From: Treponema sp. UBA1798 | Lineage (GTDB): Bacteria; Spirochaetota; Spirochaetia; Treponematales; Treponemataceae | DNA: 18,582 nt | Assembly (NCBI GenBank): GCA_002319875.1 | Contig: DCFS01000134.1 | Span: 11,063-29,644, forward strand | Direction of reading: 5' to 3' | In this document: positions 6,535 to 14,168 of the stretch, piece after piece | Numbering within the stretch: the first letter of the stretch is position 1 | Layout: each line of letters opens with the position of its first letter | Program-made: the position numbers and the translations under genes | Notes under the pieces: model-generated | The model's input: the letters and a program-made list of their open reading frames with translations, nothing else | Told to the model about the DNA's origin: nothing | The model's database searches: none

Positions 6535-8392
6535 TACTCATATTCTCCGTAACCGGTGTCCCCGCCGGAGGGGTCTGGCTTACAACCCATCCGTTACCGT
6601 TCAATTGTACCTTCAAATCACTGCGGTCAAGTAATGGCAGAAGGTCCCGTTTGGACATACCGGTAAAATCCGGCAAGAGTTGTCCAAGTACGATAGGGTC
6701 CGGATTTTTTATGAAAATACGGCCGGAATGGGCCAGCGATGCTGCTCCTCCTCTGCTCATGCCCAGATGATCTATAATAGTATCAGCTGCATCTGCTATG
6801 ACGGGAGCTACGATCCTTCCTGCGTATGTTTCACCCTTTGCTTTCTCTATGACAATGTACAATATGATTTCCGGGTTTTCAATGGGAAATATTGCCAGAC
6901 AGTTTGAAAGAAAGTCTGTGTCGCTGTATCCCTTGTGCACGGCATCTGCCATTTGTGCTGTTCCTGTTTTCACCCCGATGGAAATATCCTTGAGATGTGC
7001 TCTTGTACCCGTTCCAGATTCTGCTGTCGTTTCCATACATTGCAGAATGTAATCTGCCGTTGATTTACTGAAAACGCGGTTTTTGTATACGGGCTTGTGG
7101 ATATAGTCTTCTGTCCCATTGTGATTTGTCATTTTACGCAGTATGGTCAGTTGGACCGGTACGCCGCCGTTTGAAATTGCAGTGGCAGCCTGTACCATCT
7201 GCAGGGCTGAAACGCTTAGCTCCTGTCCGATCGCCATGGTAGGTTTTGATCTCGCGGACCACAGTCTGTCGGTTGTATCCTTTACGGAACCTGTTGTTTC
7301 TCCCGGAAGTTCTATACCTGTCCGGTAACCGAATCCGAGGGAACGTATGTGTGCAAGAAACGATTCCGGATCGATACGTTCGCTCATCTGCGCGAGAGCG
7401 TCATTGCACGAATATTCAAGTGCTTCCTGTGCAGTAACCCAGCCATGCTGGCCGAGGCATTTAATCCTGATTGTTTCTCCCCCGGGTGTCTTTTTTTCAT
7501 ATAGCCCGTCGCAGAAAAAACTGTCTGTTTTTTTTATGCATCCGGTATCAAGAAGCATCGCAACAGTGAATATTTTGAATACCGATCCGGGTTCGTATGC
7601 GCTCATTGCCGGACGGTCTATTGTTTCTTCTTTATCGGCTGTATTATATTCATTCAGATTTACAGAGGGCAGGCTGATGTATGATAGAATTTCGCCGGTT
7701 TTTGCCTCGGCAGCTATCAGCATCATATTCGCAGCCTGTGTTTGTTCCATAGCTTCGTGCGCGATTTTTTCAAGTTTATATTGCAGATTTGCATCTATTG
7801 TAAGATAGACGTCCTTACCATAAAGGTCGCCGGATGTTCCCGGTTTTTGTACGGGACTGAGTATGTTCTGCAGCGAATATTCTACCCCTGCCAGTCCGTT
7901 GCCATCATCTCCCATATAACCGATCAGTTGTGAAGCCAGCGAATTTTCAGGATACGTGCGACCGGGAATACGGTCGAAACGTATACCGGCATATTTTTTC
8001 GTTTCGAGAATGGAATTGAGTTCATCATATGTTGACTGGTCAAGTTTCTTTTTGATGTAAACAAACTGTGTATCACCCGCATCTGTTATTTTTTTTATAA
8101 TTTCAGTTTCATTCATACCAAGTACCGGTGCGATGTCATGAGCAAACTGCCGGATGTTTTCTATTGCCGATGGTGTTACACCAAAGTGATAGAAGTTAGT
8201 CTGTATCGCAAGCGGTTTTCCGTTACGGTCGACGATGGAACCCCGTTCTACGTTCTGATATTCGGGTATAATTTTCTGTTCCGAAGTAAACGCAAGTCTG
8301 GAATATTTTACTAGAATAACTATGATAAACAGCAATGTGCCTATGCCGGAGATCAGTATCCGTTTTTTCCGGAAAAAGTCATTCATTTCCAT
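6515..8392 (-). CDS. ftsI: Class B penicillin-binding protein, FtsI/SpoVD-like, with PASTA end
   Basis: This is a periplasmic D,D-transpeptidase that cross-links peptidoglycan, most likely for septal synthesis. A short cytoplasmic tail and a single membrane anchor (about 12-28) precede the dimerisation region (ERGSIVDRNGKPLA at 49-62; GRTYPENSLASQLIGYMG near 144-161). The transpeptidase domain shows all three active-site motifs: Ser270-V-F-Lys273, Ser328-Cys-Asn330 and Lys475-Thr-Gly477. The C-terminal part (about 571-625, LLPDFTGMSKRDLLPLL...SQTPPAGTPV) is one PASTA domain, as in SpoVD-type proteins. The length of 625 is normal. The gene overlaps lepB by 10 bases from ATG 8392. A second ATG at 8386 gives a 4-base ATGA overlap and could be the real start. 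Downstream it overlaps the DUF115 gene by 20 bases. Whether it is the only FtsI cannot be told from the window. Confidence 0.93.
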   Translation of the reverse strand: MEMNDFFRKKRILISGIGTLLFIIVILVKYSRLAFTSEQKIIPEYQNVERGSIVDRNGKPLAIQTNFYHFGVTPSAIENIRQFAHDIAPVLGMNETEIIKKITDAGDTQFVYIKKKLDQSTYDELNSILETKKYAGIRFDRIPGRTYPENSLASQLIGYMGDDGNGLAGVEYSLQNILSPVQKPGTSGDLYGKDVYLTIDANLQYKLEKIAHEAMEQTQAANMMLIAAEAKTGEILSYISLPSVNLNEYNTADKEETIDRPAMSAYEPGSVFKIFTVAMLLDTGCIKKTDSFFCDGLYEKKTPGGETIRIKCLGQHGWVTAQEALEYSCNDALAQMSERIDPESFLAHIRSLGFGYRTGIELPGETTGSVKDTTDRLWSARSKPTMAIGQELSVSALQMVQAATAISNGGVPVQLTILRKMTNHNGTEDYIHKPVYKNRVFSKSTADYILQCMETTAESGTGTRAHLKDISIGVKTGTAQMADAVHKGYSDTDFLSNCLAIFPIENPEIILYIVIEKAKGETYAGRIVAPVIADAADTIIDHLGMSRGGAASLAHSGRIFIKNPDPIVLGQLLPDFTGMSKRDLLPLLDRSDLKVQLNGNGWVVSQTPPAGTPVTENMSIEFNLE

Positions 8393-8892
8393 ATAACTTT
8401 ACCAAGAATATTTTTAGCAGAAACAAAACCATACGTACGGGAATCGACGGAATTGTCGTAATTATCACCGAGCGAAAGGATGTATCCGTTTGGAACATAA
8501 TTACAGTCTCTCATATTATTATACTGGTTTTTTGAAAGCGTAATTTTTTTTCCGCCTACTATGAGACTATAACCGGAATCTGCTGAATAATCCAGTTTTG
8601 TGCCTCCGACAGCAACGCAGCGTTTGACTACTATTTTATTATCGTGAAGATAGATCACAATATCTCCTGATTGCGGCGTAGCCCATTGTATCAGGAGCCG
8701 GCTGCTGCCCGGCGTTACGATACCGTAAGCCAGTTTATTTACAATTATTACAGAACCGTTATGGAGTGTATGCTCCATCGATATGCCGGAAACATACAGA
8801 AAATCTACGACAAAGAGTTTTAAAATAATGCCTATAGAAATACCTGTAAAAATCCAGACAGGCAGCGGAAATCTTTTTTTTTTGTATGGCAT
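8383..8892 (-). CDS. lepB: Signal peptidase I
   Basis: This membrane-bound serine protease (Ser/Lys dyad) removes signal peptides from secreted proteins at the outer face of the inner membrane. One transmembrane segment lies at about 11-32. Box B reads SGISMEHTL with nucleophile Ser38; the usual Pro of SMxPTL is His41 here. Box D reads VVKRCVAVGG with the general-base Lys90, and box E reads GDNYDNSVDSRTYGFV at 142-157. The 169-residue length suits the short bacterial type. It is the first gene of an overlapping operon with ftsI and the DUF115 gene, and may process its exported neighbours. No convincing Shine-Dalgarno precedes the ATG, and a promoter -10 lies only 9 bases upstream. Confidence 0.94.
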   Translation of the reverse strand: MPYKKKRFPLPVWIFTGISIGIILKLFVVDFLYVSGISMEHTLHNGSVIIVNKLAYGIVTPGSSRLLIQWATPQSGDIVIYLHDNKIVVKRCVAVGGTKLDYSADSGYSLIVGGKKITLSKNQYNNMRDCNYVPNGYILSLGDNYDNSVDSRTYGFVSAKNILGKVIWK

Positions 8893-8911
8893 ACGTACTT
8901 TATTCTAATAT
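8882..8911 (+). promoter_or_regulatory. Candidate promoter of the LysM-M23 operon
   Basis: TTGTAT (8882-8887), an 18-base spacer and TAATAT (8906-8911) lie about 30 bases before the start codon at 8941. The -35 falls inside the first codons of lepB on the other strand. The -10 overlaps the lepB -10 by two bases. Confidence 0.45.
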
Positions 8912-8930
8912 GAGCCTCGATTTATGTCGA
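8902..8930 (-). promoter_or_regulatory. Candidate lepB operon promoter
   Basis: On the minus strand, TCGACA (8925-8930) is separated by 17 bases from TAGAAT (8902-8907), each 5 of 6 to consensus. Transcription would begin near 8895, leaving a leader of only a few bases. Its -10 shares bases with the -10 of the opposing plus-strand promoter. Confidence 0.5.
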
Positions 8931-8940
8931 TAGAGATGAT

Positions 8941-10155
8941 ATGGAAATTATCAGTTATGTCGGTGACCGGCAGAAGATCCATAAAAATATTCCTGCCTTT
9001 CTTAACAGGCGTTTCCATTATTGGCTTAATAAAAACAGGCAGCGGTCATCGGTAACCGGTATATACGGTTTGTCGTTTACACAGCCTGCAAAAGTCAGGA
9101 AATTATACCGGCCGGCTGTCAGCCTTCAGGAAGTCGTTCGTTCGGTTGAAAATATATACAAAAAGGCAGTGCATGATATATGGCTGCTGTTGTTTTCCGG
9201 TATCTGTGTTGCGACTCCATTTCTGGTTCATGCTCTTTGTTCTTATGCGGATAATTTTGCCCGCCCGCTTGTCCTTGAAAGTCTTCCCTCTCAGGAGCTT
9301 GAAATATTGAACAAAGCGATGTCGGAATTTGCCCTGAACCAGGATGATCAGCTTGATAAAGACGGTAATGTCCTTAATGATGATGGTACCGTATTGAAAC
9401 CTTCTGATGTTTCGTTTCAGCAGCCGGTTACATACCGCAAATATACGATAATTTCCGGTGATACGCTGCTGGGAATTACCAGAAAATCCGGGTTGACAAA
9501 TATTTCAACGCTTATTTCAGTTAATGATATCGATAATGTCCGCCAGCTTCGTGCGGGACAGCGGTTACGAATCCCTTCCCTGGACGGTCTGATTTATACG
9601 GTAAGGCGGGGAGATACGCTTACCGGTCTTTCCGTACGCTATCACGTAAGTGTGGAGGATCTGCTCGACTGTAACGACCTTTCATCTCATGTTGTTGCCG
9701 TTGGCGCTCAATTATTCATACCGGGCGCTAAACTTTCATCTGATTCAATACGTCACGCAATGGGTGAATTATTTATGTATCCGCTGTCGGTTTCCTGGCG
9801 GCTTACGTCCAATTTTGGTCCCCGCCCGGATCCTTTCACCGGTGTATCTTCGTTCCATACGGGAATTGATATGGCTGTTCCGCCGGGAACTCCGATACGG
9901 GCTGCTATGAGCGGAACGGTAATCGCTGTCGGATATACCAATATATTCGGAAACTATGTTATAATAAATCACGGAAACGGATATCAGACACTCTATGCAC
10001 ATATGTCAAAAGTGCTTGCGCATACGGGTCAGGAACTGAGCCAGGGTACAAGGATAGGTCTTGTCGGTTCGACGGGATATTCAACTGGCCCACATTTGCA
10101 TTTTACCGTGTATAAAAATGGTAAACTCATTGACCCGCTGTCTGTTTTAAAATAA
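8941..10155 (+). CDS. Membrane-anchored LysM / M23 peptidoglycan endopeptidase
   Basis: This is a LytM/M23-type zinc metallopeptidase expected to cut peptidoglycan cross-bridges, or to act as a division or elongation hydrolase, in the periplasm. An unusually long basic N-terminal tail (about 78 residues) precedes one hydrophobic segment (about 80-98), so the protein is a membrane anchor type rather than a cleaved one. Two LysM peptidoglycan-binding repeats follow, at about 166-212 (YTIISGDTLLGI...RLRIPS) and 218-261 (YTVRRGDTLTGL...QLFIPG). The M23 domain at about 285-401 has the full zinc/catalytic set: His306-x3-Asp310 (FHTGID), His354 (YAHMS) and His385-x-His387 (GPHLHF). It diverges from lepB and heads a three-gene operon. 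Codon positions upstream offer no better start. Confidence 0.93.
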   Translation: MEIISYVGDRQKIHKNIPAFLNRRFHYWLNKNRQRSSVTGIYGLSFTQPAKVRKLYRPAVSLQEVVRSVENIYKKAVHDIWLLLFSGICVATPFLVHALCSYADNFARPLVLESLPSQELEILNKAMSEFALNQDDQLDKDGNVLNDDGTVLKPSDVSFQQPVTYRKYTIISGDTLLGITRKSGLTNISTLISVNDIDNVRQLRAGQRLRIPSLDGLIYTVRRGDTLTGLSVRYHVSVEDLLDCNDLSSHVVAVGAQLFIPGAKLSSDSIRHAMGELFMYPLSVSWRLTSNFGPRPDPFTGVSSFHTGIDMAVPPGTPIRAAMSGTVIAVGYTNIFGNYVIINHGNGYQTLYAHMSKVLAHTGQELSQGTRIGLVGSTGYSTGPHLHFTVYKNGKLIDPLSVLK

Positions 10156-10184
10156 TATCGGAACAGATTTGGTGAGGTAATTAT

Positions 10185-10430
10185 ATGACTTCTGTACATG
10201 TATGCCGCGGGTGCGGGCGGACAATAAACAGTGAGTTTCTTTATTGTCCCTGGTGTGGTCAGTCGTGTATACCTGATGACGGTAACAGGTCTCTTGATGC
10301 TGTTTTTGAGCAGCTTGAAAATATGCAGGCTCATGACCGGGAAGTCCGTTTATCTCACATGCATATGCAGCTTGATGAACTTCAAAAAGAACTTGATACG
10401 ATCGTATTAAGTACGGAGATGCATAAATGA
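10185..10430 (+). CDS. Small zinc-ribbon protein
   Basis: This 81-residue protein has a four-cysteine zinc ribbon at the N-terminus (Cys7-x2-Cys10 and Cys21-x2-Cys24, CRGCG...CPWCG). A charged, probably helical or coiled-coil tail follows at about 36-78. There is no signal peptide, so it is expected in the cytoplasm. GTGAGG lies a few bases before the ATG. The stop overlaps the next gene's ATG in an ATGA arrangement at 10427-10430, showing translational coupling. Function is unknown; the ribbon may bind nucleic acid or a protein partner. Confidence 0.8.
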   Translation: MTSVHVCRGCGRTINSEFLYCPWCGQSCIPDDGNRSLDAVFEQLENMQAHDREVRLSHMHMQLDELQKELDTIVLSTEMHK

Positions 10431-12658
10431 GGCCGGGCTTCCGCGCCCTGGTTTTATTGTTTTTTTTCTGTTTTGCGCGGCATCTGTATGCCGGTATTGT
10501 TTTCGGAAATCCGGATTTGAATGATGCCGATGAACTGCTTTTTACCGTTGAACACAACTTTCCCGGTGCAGTAAATTATAAAAGCCTTTTTACCGTCAGG
10601 CTGGAAGATGGTAAAGCTGCATCCTTTCCCCGCATCCTTACCTGTTTTCCGGAAAAAATGGATTTGCTTTCCGGCGGTGAGATTCTGCAGATACGGAACC
10701 GTTATGGTTCCGCAGAATATTCGTTTGTAACATCGGCTCTGAAATGGGAAAATCTGTCGGATTCGGTTCCCCTGCATTCCGTCAGGCCGCTGCCGGTTTC
10801 GGTAAGTCCTGACGGGAACTGGCTGTGTTTTGTTAAAAGAAAACTGAATACAACCGGCGTGCTCATTCTTGAAAATGTACATACCGGTGTGCAGGTTTTG
10901 TTAAACGATAATGCAGAGATTGATTATACGGATATTCCGGTAAAGTGGTCTCCTGACAGTTCTGTCGTCCTCTATGAAAAAAAAGGTACGCTCTATTTTT
11001 GCAGTCCTGATGCATCTGTAAAGGATATGTATCTGTCTGATAATTTCCATAAAATAGGTCCCGGATCAATTCATTCTATATGTTTTTCCCGGGATGCCCG
11101 GATTGTCTATATCTGCAACGATATCATATACCGTTTTAAGACAAGCGAACTGTATACGCTGGGGCTTTATTCTGCTTTTGTCAGCAGTGAAGCGGCTGCT
11201 GCGGTATTGCCGGTTCCCTTTAATGCGGTGACTGACAGTTTTGCGGTTAATGATGATGCATCTGAATTGTCAGTTATCAGGAGTAACCGGCTTGTCGAGT
11301 GGTACAGAATCAGACAGAATTCATATACCTATGTACAGACGCTCAGTTCCTATACGTTTATAGACGACCGTAATACCGTCCGGAAGCTGTCGGTTATATG
11401 GCCTGTAAATACCGTACCTGTCGTATGTGCGGATATGGTATCGCTGTCTGACGGCCGCGATTCAGTGTGCCTGTTCCGGATAGATAACGGACTGAAACAG
11501 ATTTCTGAGGTCAGTTCTCCTGACTGCTATGCGGTTTCTCCTGATGGAACGAAGGTTGCATTTGCTTCTGGTACGTCGGTTTTTGAATACAGTACGCTGG
11601 CGGGGAATGTAATGTCTGTACTCCCGGATGAGAAAATTTTTTCGCTTGTGTGGCGGGATAATACGATTCTGTATGCCGGTGGCAGTCAGACGGTTCGTGA
11701 GTGGAATACCGCTGCCGGTACATACAGGCTGCTGTTTCTCTCTTCCGCGGAACAGGGCGTGTGGGACCGTTCGTCCGGGGCTTTGACGGCGCGGACGGTA
11801 TCTGCTGCTTATACGTATGACAGTAAAAAAAATGTCTGGGAAATCTTAACGGGAACAGTATCAGGCAGTACTCCTGCAGCAGAGAACGGACGATACCGTG
11901 TATATACTGATTCTGCCGGGAATCCGTTTTATGATAATACGCTGTATGTACGCACGCTGACAGGTAAAGCTGTTACGCGTCCTCTGCTTGAGGAAAGCAT
12001 GCAGGCTGTTTCTCCGGCAAGGAAAGTTGCAGTTGTTTTTGATGCAGCTGATGACGCTGCCGGTTTGCCGGCAATTCTTTCAGTCCTTGAAAGATATCAT
12101 CTGAAATGTACGTTTTTTATCAGCGGTGATTTTATACGGCATTATCCGAAAATGACAAACCTGATTGCCGGTTCCGGGCAGGAATGTGCCTCTTTATTTT
12201 ATACATCGGCTGATCTGACGGCTGCAGGTTTTGTGATTGATGAAGATTTTATACGAAGGGGACTTGCACGTAATGAAGACGAGTTTTATGCATGTACAGG
12301 TAAGGAACTGTCGCTGCTCTGGCATGCACCGGGGTATAAAAGTAATTCTGACATAGAAAAGGCCGGTGCTGCGGCGGGGTACCGGTATATCGGTACATCA
12401 GTAAGGGACCGGGACGATGTAACGCTTGAAGATGCTGTCTGCTCAAAAACAGCATATCATTCTTCATCAGCACTGATCGATGAATATATGAATCTGTTGT
12501 CCTTATCCGAAAATCCGCTTGTTATCCCGGTTTCCGTCGGTATTTCACGTGGATACCGGACGGATTATCTTTACGATAAACTGGAACAGCTGGTAAACAT
12601 TTTACTTGATGCCGGATATGATATCGTTCCGGCCGGCAGTCTGCTATCTGATAAATAA
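10427..12658 (+). CDS. Exported beta-propeller protein with a degenerate NodB-like (polysaccharide deacetylase) domain
   Basis: Residues 1-22 form a signal peptide (LVLLFFFCFARHLYA). From about 110 to 520 there are repeated TolB/PD40-like strands (VSPDGNWLCFVKR, WSPDSSVVLYEKKG, FSRDARIVYIC, VSPDGTKVAFASG, WRDNTILYAGG), indicating a beta-propeller. The C-terminus (about 533-740) aligns with the NodB fold of carbohydrate esterase family 4: VAVVFDAADD, LKCTFFISGDFI, GQECASLFYTSADL, LLWHAPGYKS. Every metal ligand of that family appears changed: the second Asp of the FDD motif is Ala540, and the two His of HxxxH are Leu590 and Ser594. The RPPY motif is HAPGY. The domain probably binds rather than deacetylates glycan. 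Its operon partners are a LysM-M23 hydrolase and a zinc-ribbon protein. Its 3' end overlaps dacA by 15 bases on the opposite strand. Confidence 0.85.
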   Translation: MRPGFRALVLLFFFCFARHLYAGIVFGNPDLNDADELLFTVEHNFPGAVNYKSLFTVRLEDGKAASFPRILTCFPEKMDLLSGGEILQIRNRYGSAEYSFVTSALKWENLSDSVPLHSVRPLPVSVSPDGNWLCFVKRKLNTTGVLILENVHTGVQVLLNDNAEIDYTDIPVKWSPDSSVVLYEKKGTLYFCSPDASVKDMYLSDNFHKIGPGSIHSICFSRDARIVYICNDIIYRFKTSELYTLGLYSAFVSSEAAAAVLPVPFNAVTDSFAVNDDASELSVIRSNRLVEWYRIRQNSYTYVQTLSSYTFIDDRNTVRKLSVIWPVNTVPVVCADMVSLSDGRDSVCLFRIDNGLKQISEVSSPDCYAVSPDGTKVAFASGTSVFEYSTLAGNVMSVLPDEKIFSLVWRDNTILYAGGSQTVREWNTAAGTYRLLFLSSAEQGVWDRSSGALTARTVSAAYTYDSKKNVWEILTGTVSGSTPAAENGRYRVYTDSAGNPFYDNTLYVRTLTGKAVTRPLLEESMQAVSPARKVAVVFDAADDAAGLPAILSVLERYHLKCTFFISGDFIRHYPKMTNLIAGSGQECASLFYTSADLTAAGFVIDEDFIRRGLARNEDEFYACTGKELSLLWHAPGYKSNSDIEKAGAAAGYRYIGTSVRDRDDVTLEDAVCSKTAYHSSSALIDEYMNLLSLSENPLVIPVSVGISRGYRTDYLYDKLEQLVNILLDAGYDIVPAGSLLSDK

Positions 12659-14011
12659 TGAAGCAGCTTTTCCCAGCAGATAGCCTGGCAGCGCTGCTTT
12701 TTTTATGCTTCTGTCTGCTACAAGGGGGATCTTTTCAAGAACAGTAGTACCGAGTTTGTAGGTAAGCTTACCATATATGGTTCCTGCCTGCGTACCTCCC
12801 AGTATACAGGCAGGTAATTCTGCTGTAACAGTGACCGAATCTGCTGCCGCCCGCGGTGATTTTCCTGTAATAAAAGGAACCGTCAGTGACTGTGCGTTCA
12901 TTACAGGTACGAGATTGACAAATTTGTGTTTTGCTCCTAGAACAGCTACGGTATATACCGGTTTTTCTTTGCTCCGGAAATCTGCGAATTTTGAAAAGGC
13001 CCATTCCATGAGCGCCGTTCCGTCGTGAATACGCCAGCTGTTTCCCTGATTGCCTCCGTGTCCCGGACCCCGCATGGTTACAGACAGGAATCTTGTCCCG
13101 TTACGCTGTACTGTAAGTGCCAGATTGTATCCGCTTTCATAAATAAAGCCCGTTTTTAAACCGTCACAGCCTTCAAGTATATCCAGAAGTTTATTGGTAT
13201 TTTCCTGTTTTATAGGATGTACCTTTTTTACTGCAAACGAAGGCAGATTTTCGGGAAGCGGATAGATAAATTCCCTCCTCGAATGAAATTTATCAAGTGC
13301 TTCAGGATATTCTGTCACATATTTCCGGGAAAAAGCAGCGAATTCTCGTGCAGTTGTAGTATTTGTCTCGCTGTAACCGGATGGCTCGGTAAAGTGTGTA
13401 TGGATAAGTCCCAGTTTACGAACTTCGCTGTTCATCCGTTCGACAAATTTATCGACGCTGCCGCTGATATATAGTGCTATGGCAATAGCCGCGTCATTTC
13501 CTGAGTCTACGGCAAGTCCTGTCAGCAGTTCTTCAAGCGTTACGACCTGGCCTGCATTCAGGAACATAAGAGAAGAATCTGACGGAAGATTGCATGCATA
13601 ACTTTCCGGTTTCAGCGGTACAATGTCCTGCAGGGAAATATGGCCTGCAGCAATTTCCTGGAATACGATGTACATGACAACCAGTTTCGTCATCGATGCA
13701 GGCGGAATGGCTTCATCGGCATTTTTTTCAAAAAGTATGCTGCCTGTTGCTGTATCTATAAGGATAGCACTTTCCGCACCGATATCGAGATGTGCAGGAA
13801 GCGTTTTATAAGGCAGATTTCTGAGCATTACCTTTCTGGCGGGAAATGCAGAATCAAGTATGGTCTCTAAATTTTTTTGTTCAACCGCCGTCAGTGCCTG
13901 CGGTTGAACCGGTGTACGGAATGAACGGACATAGAAACAGAAAAATAATACAGCGGATAAAGCTGTAATCGCAGCGAAGGCGAAGATAGACAGTTTAACT
14001 TTTTTCAACAT
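12644..14011 (-). CDS. dacA: D-alanyl-D-alanine carboxypeptidase (DacA/PBP5 type)
   Basis: This low-molecular-weight PBP trims the terminal D-Ala from peptidoglycan pentapeptides in the periplasm. An N-terminal hydrophobic segment (about 8-28) is an export signal or anchor. The peptidase S11 domain carries the three active-site motifs: Ser106-M-T-Lys109 (PPASMTKL), Ser170-Gly-Asn172 (VDSGNDA) and Lys286-Thr-Gly288 (GLKTGFI). A beta-rich C-terminal domain (about 345-440) follows, as in PBP5. The ending AALPGYLLGKAASLFIR may be a short amphipathic membrane-associating tail. There is no clear Shine-Dalgarno, and a TATACT hexamer lies 7 bases before the ATG. The gene follows aroC by 157 bases on the same strand. 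Its 3' end overlaps the convergent propeller gene by 15 bases and contains that gene's terminator. Confidence 0.93.
   Translation of the reverse strand: MLKKVKLSIFAFAAITALSAVLFFCFYVRSFRTPVQPQALTAVEQKNLETILDSAFPARKVMLRNLPYKTLPAHLDIGAESAILIDTATGSILFEKNADEAIPPASMTKLVVMYIVFQEIAAGHISLQDIVPLKPESYACNLPSDSSLMFLNAGQVVTLEELLTGLAVDSGNDAAIAIALYISGSVDKFVERMNSEVRKLGLIHTHFTEPSGYSETNTTTAREFAAFSRKYVTEYPEALDKFHSRREFIYPLPENLPSFAVKKVHPIKQENTNKLLDILEGCDGLKTGFIYESGYNLALTVQRNGTRFLSVTMRGPGHGGNQGNSWRIHDGTALMEWAFSKFADFRSKEKPVYTVAVLGAKHKFVNLVPVMNAQSLTVPFITGKSPRAAADSVTVTAELPACILGGTQAGTIYGKLTYKLGTTVLEKIPLVADRSIKKAALPGYLLGKAASLFIR
12661..12704 (+). terminator. Intrinsic terminator of the M23 operon, embedded in dacA
   Basis: AAGCAGC (12661-12667) pairs with GCTGCTT (12693-12699). 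A nested CCAG/CTGG stem (12673-12676 and 12685-12688) sits in the loop, and the T-run spans 12698-12704. It begins 3 bases after the stop of the propeller gene but lies wholly inside the last codons of dacA on the minus strand. Confidence 0.65.
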
Positions 14012-14168
14012 GTGCGGGAGTATATACGAAAACAGAATTTAAATAAATAACCTCCACAGAACGTCATTTCGTACGGGAATATGCTTTTTTTAAGATTACT
14101 AAGAACACGGAGATTGAATTCCGCTGTCATAATCAGTGTTTCCCTGAATCCGTTACTGCAGTGGCCGG
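14012..14168 (-). other. aroC-dacA intergenic stretch with candidate dacA -10
   Basis: The 157 bases hold no credible gene or clear aroC terminator. On the minus strand a -10-like TATACT at 14019-14024 lies 7 bases before dacA with only AT-rich sequence in the -35 area. A GGAGG at 14050-14054 is followed by an in-frame stop and cannot serve dacA. Confidence 0.35.

Noticed and set aside
6369..7808. Several plus-strand open frames of 60-150 codons opposite ftsI and the DUF115 gene
   Set aside because: They are shadows of a clear overlapping operon with intact active-site motifs.
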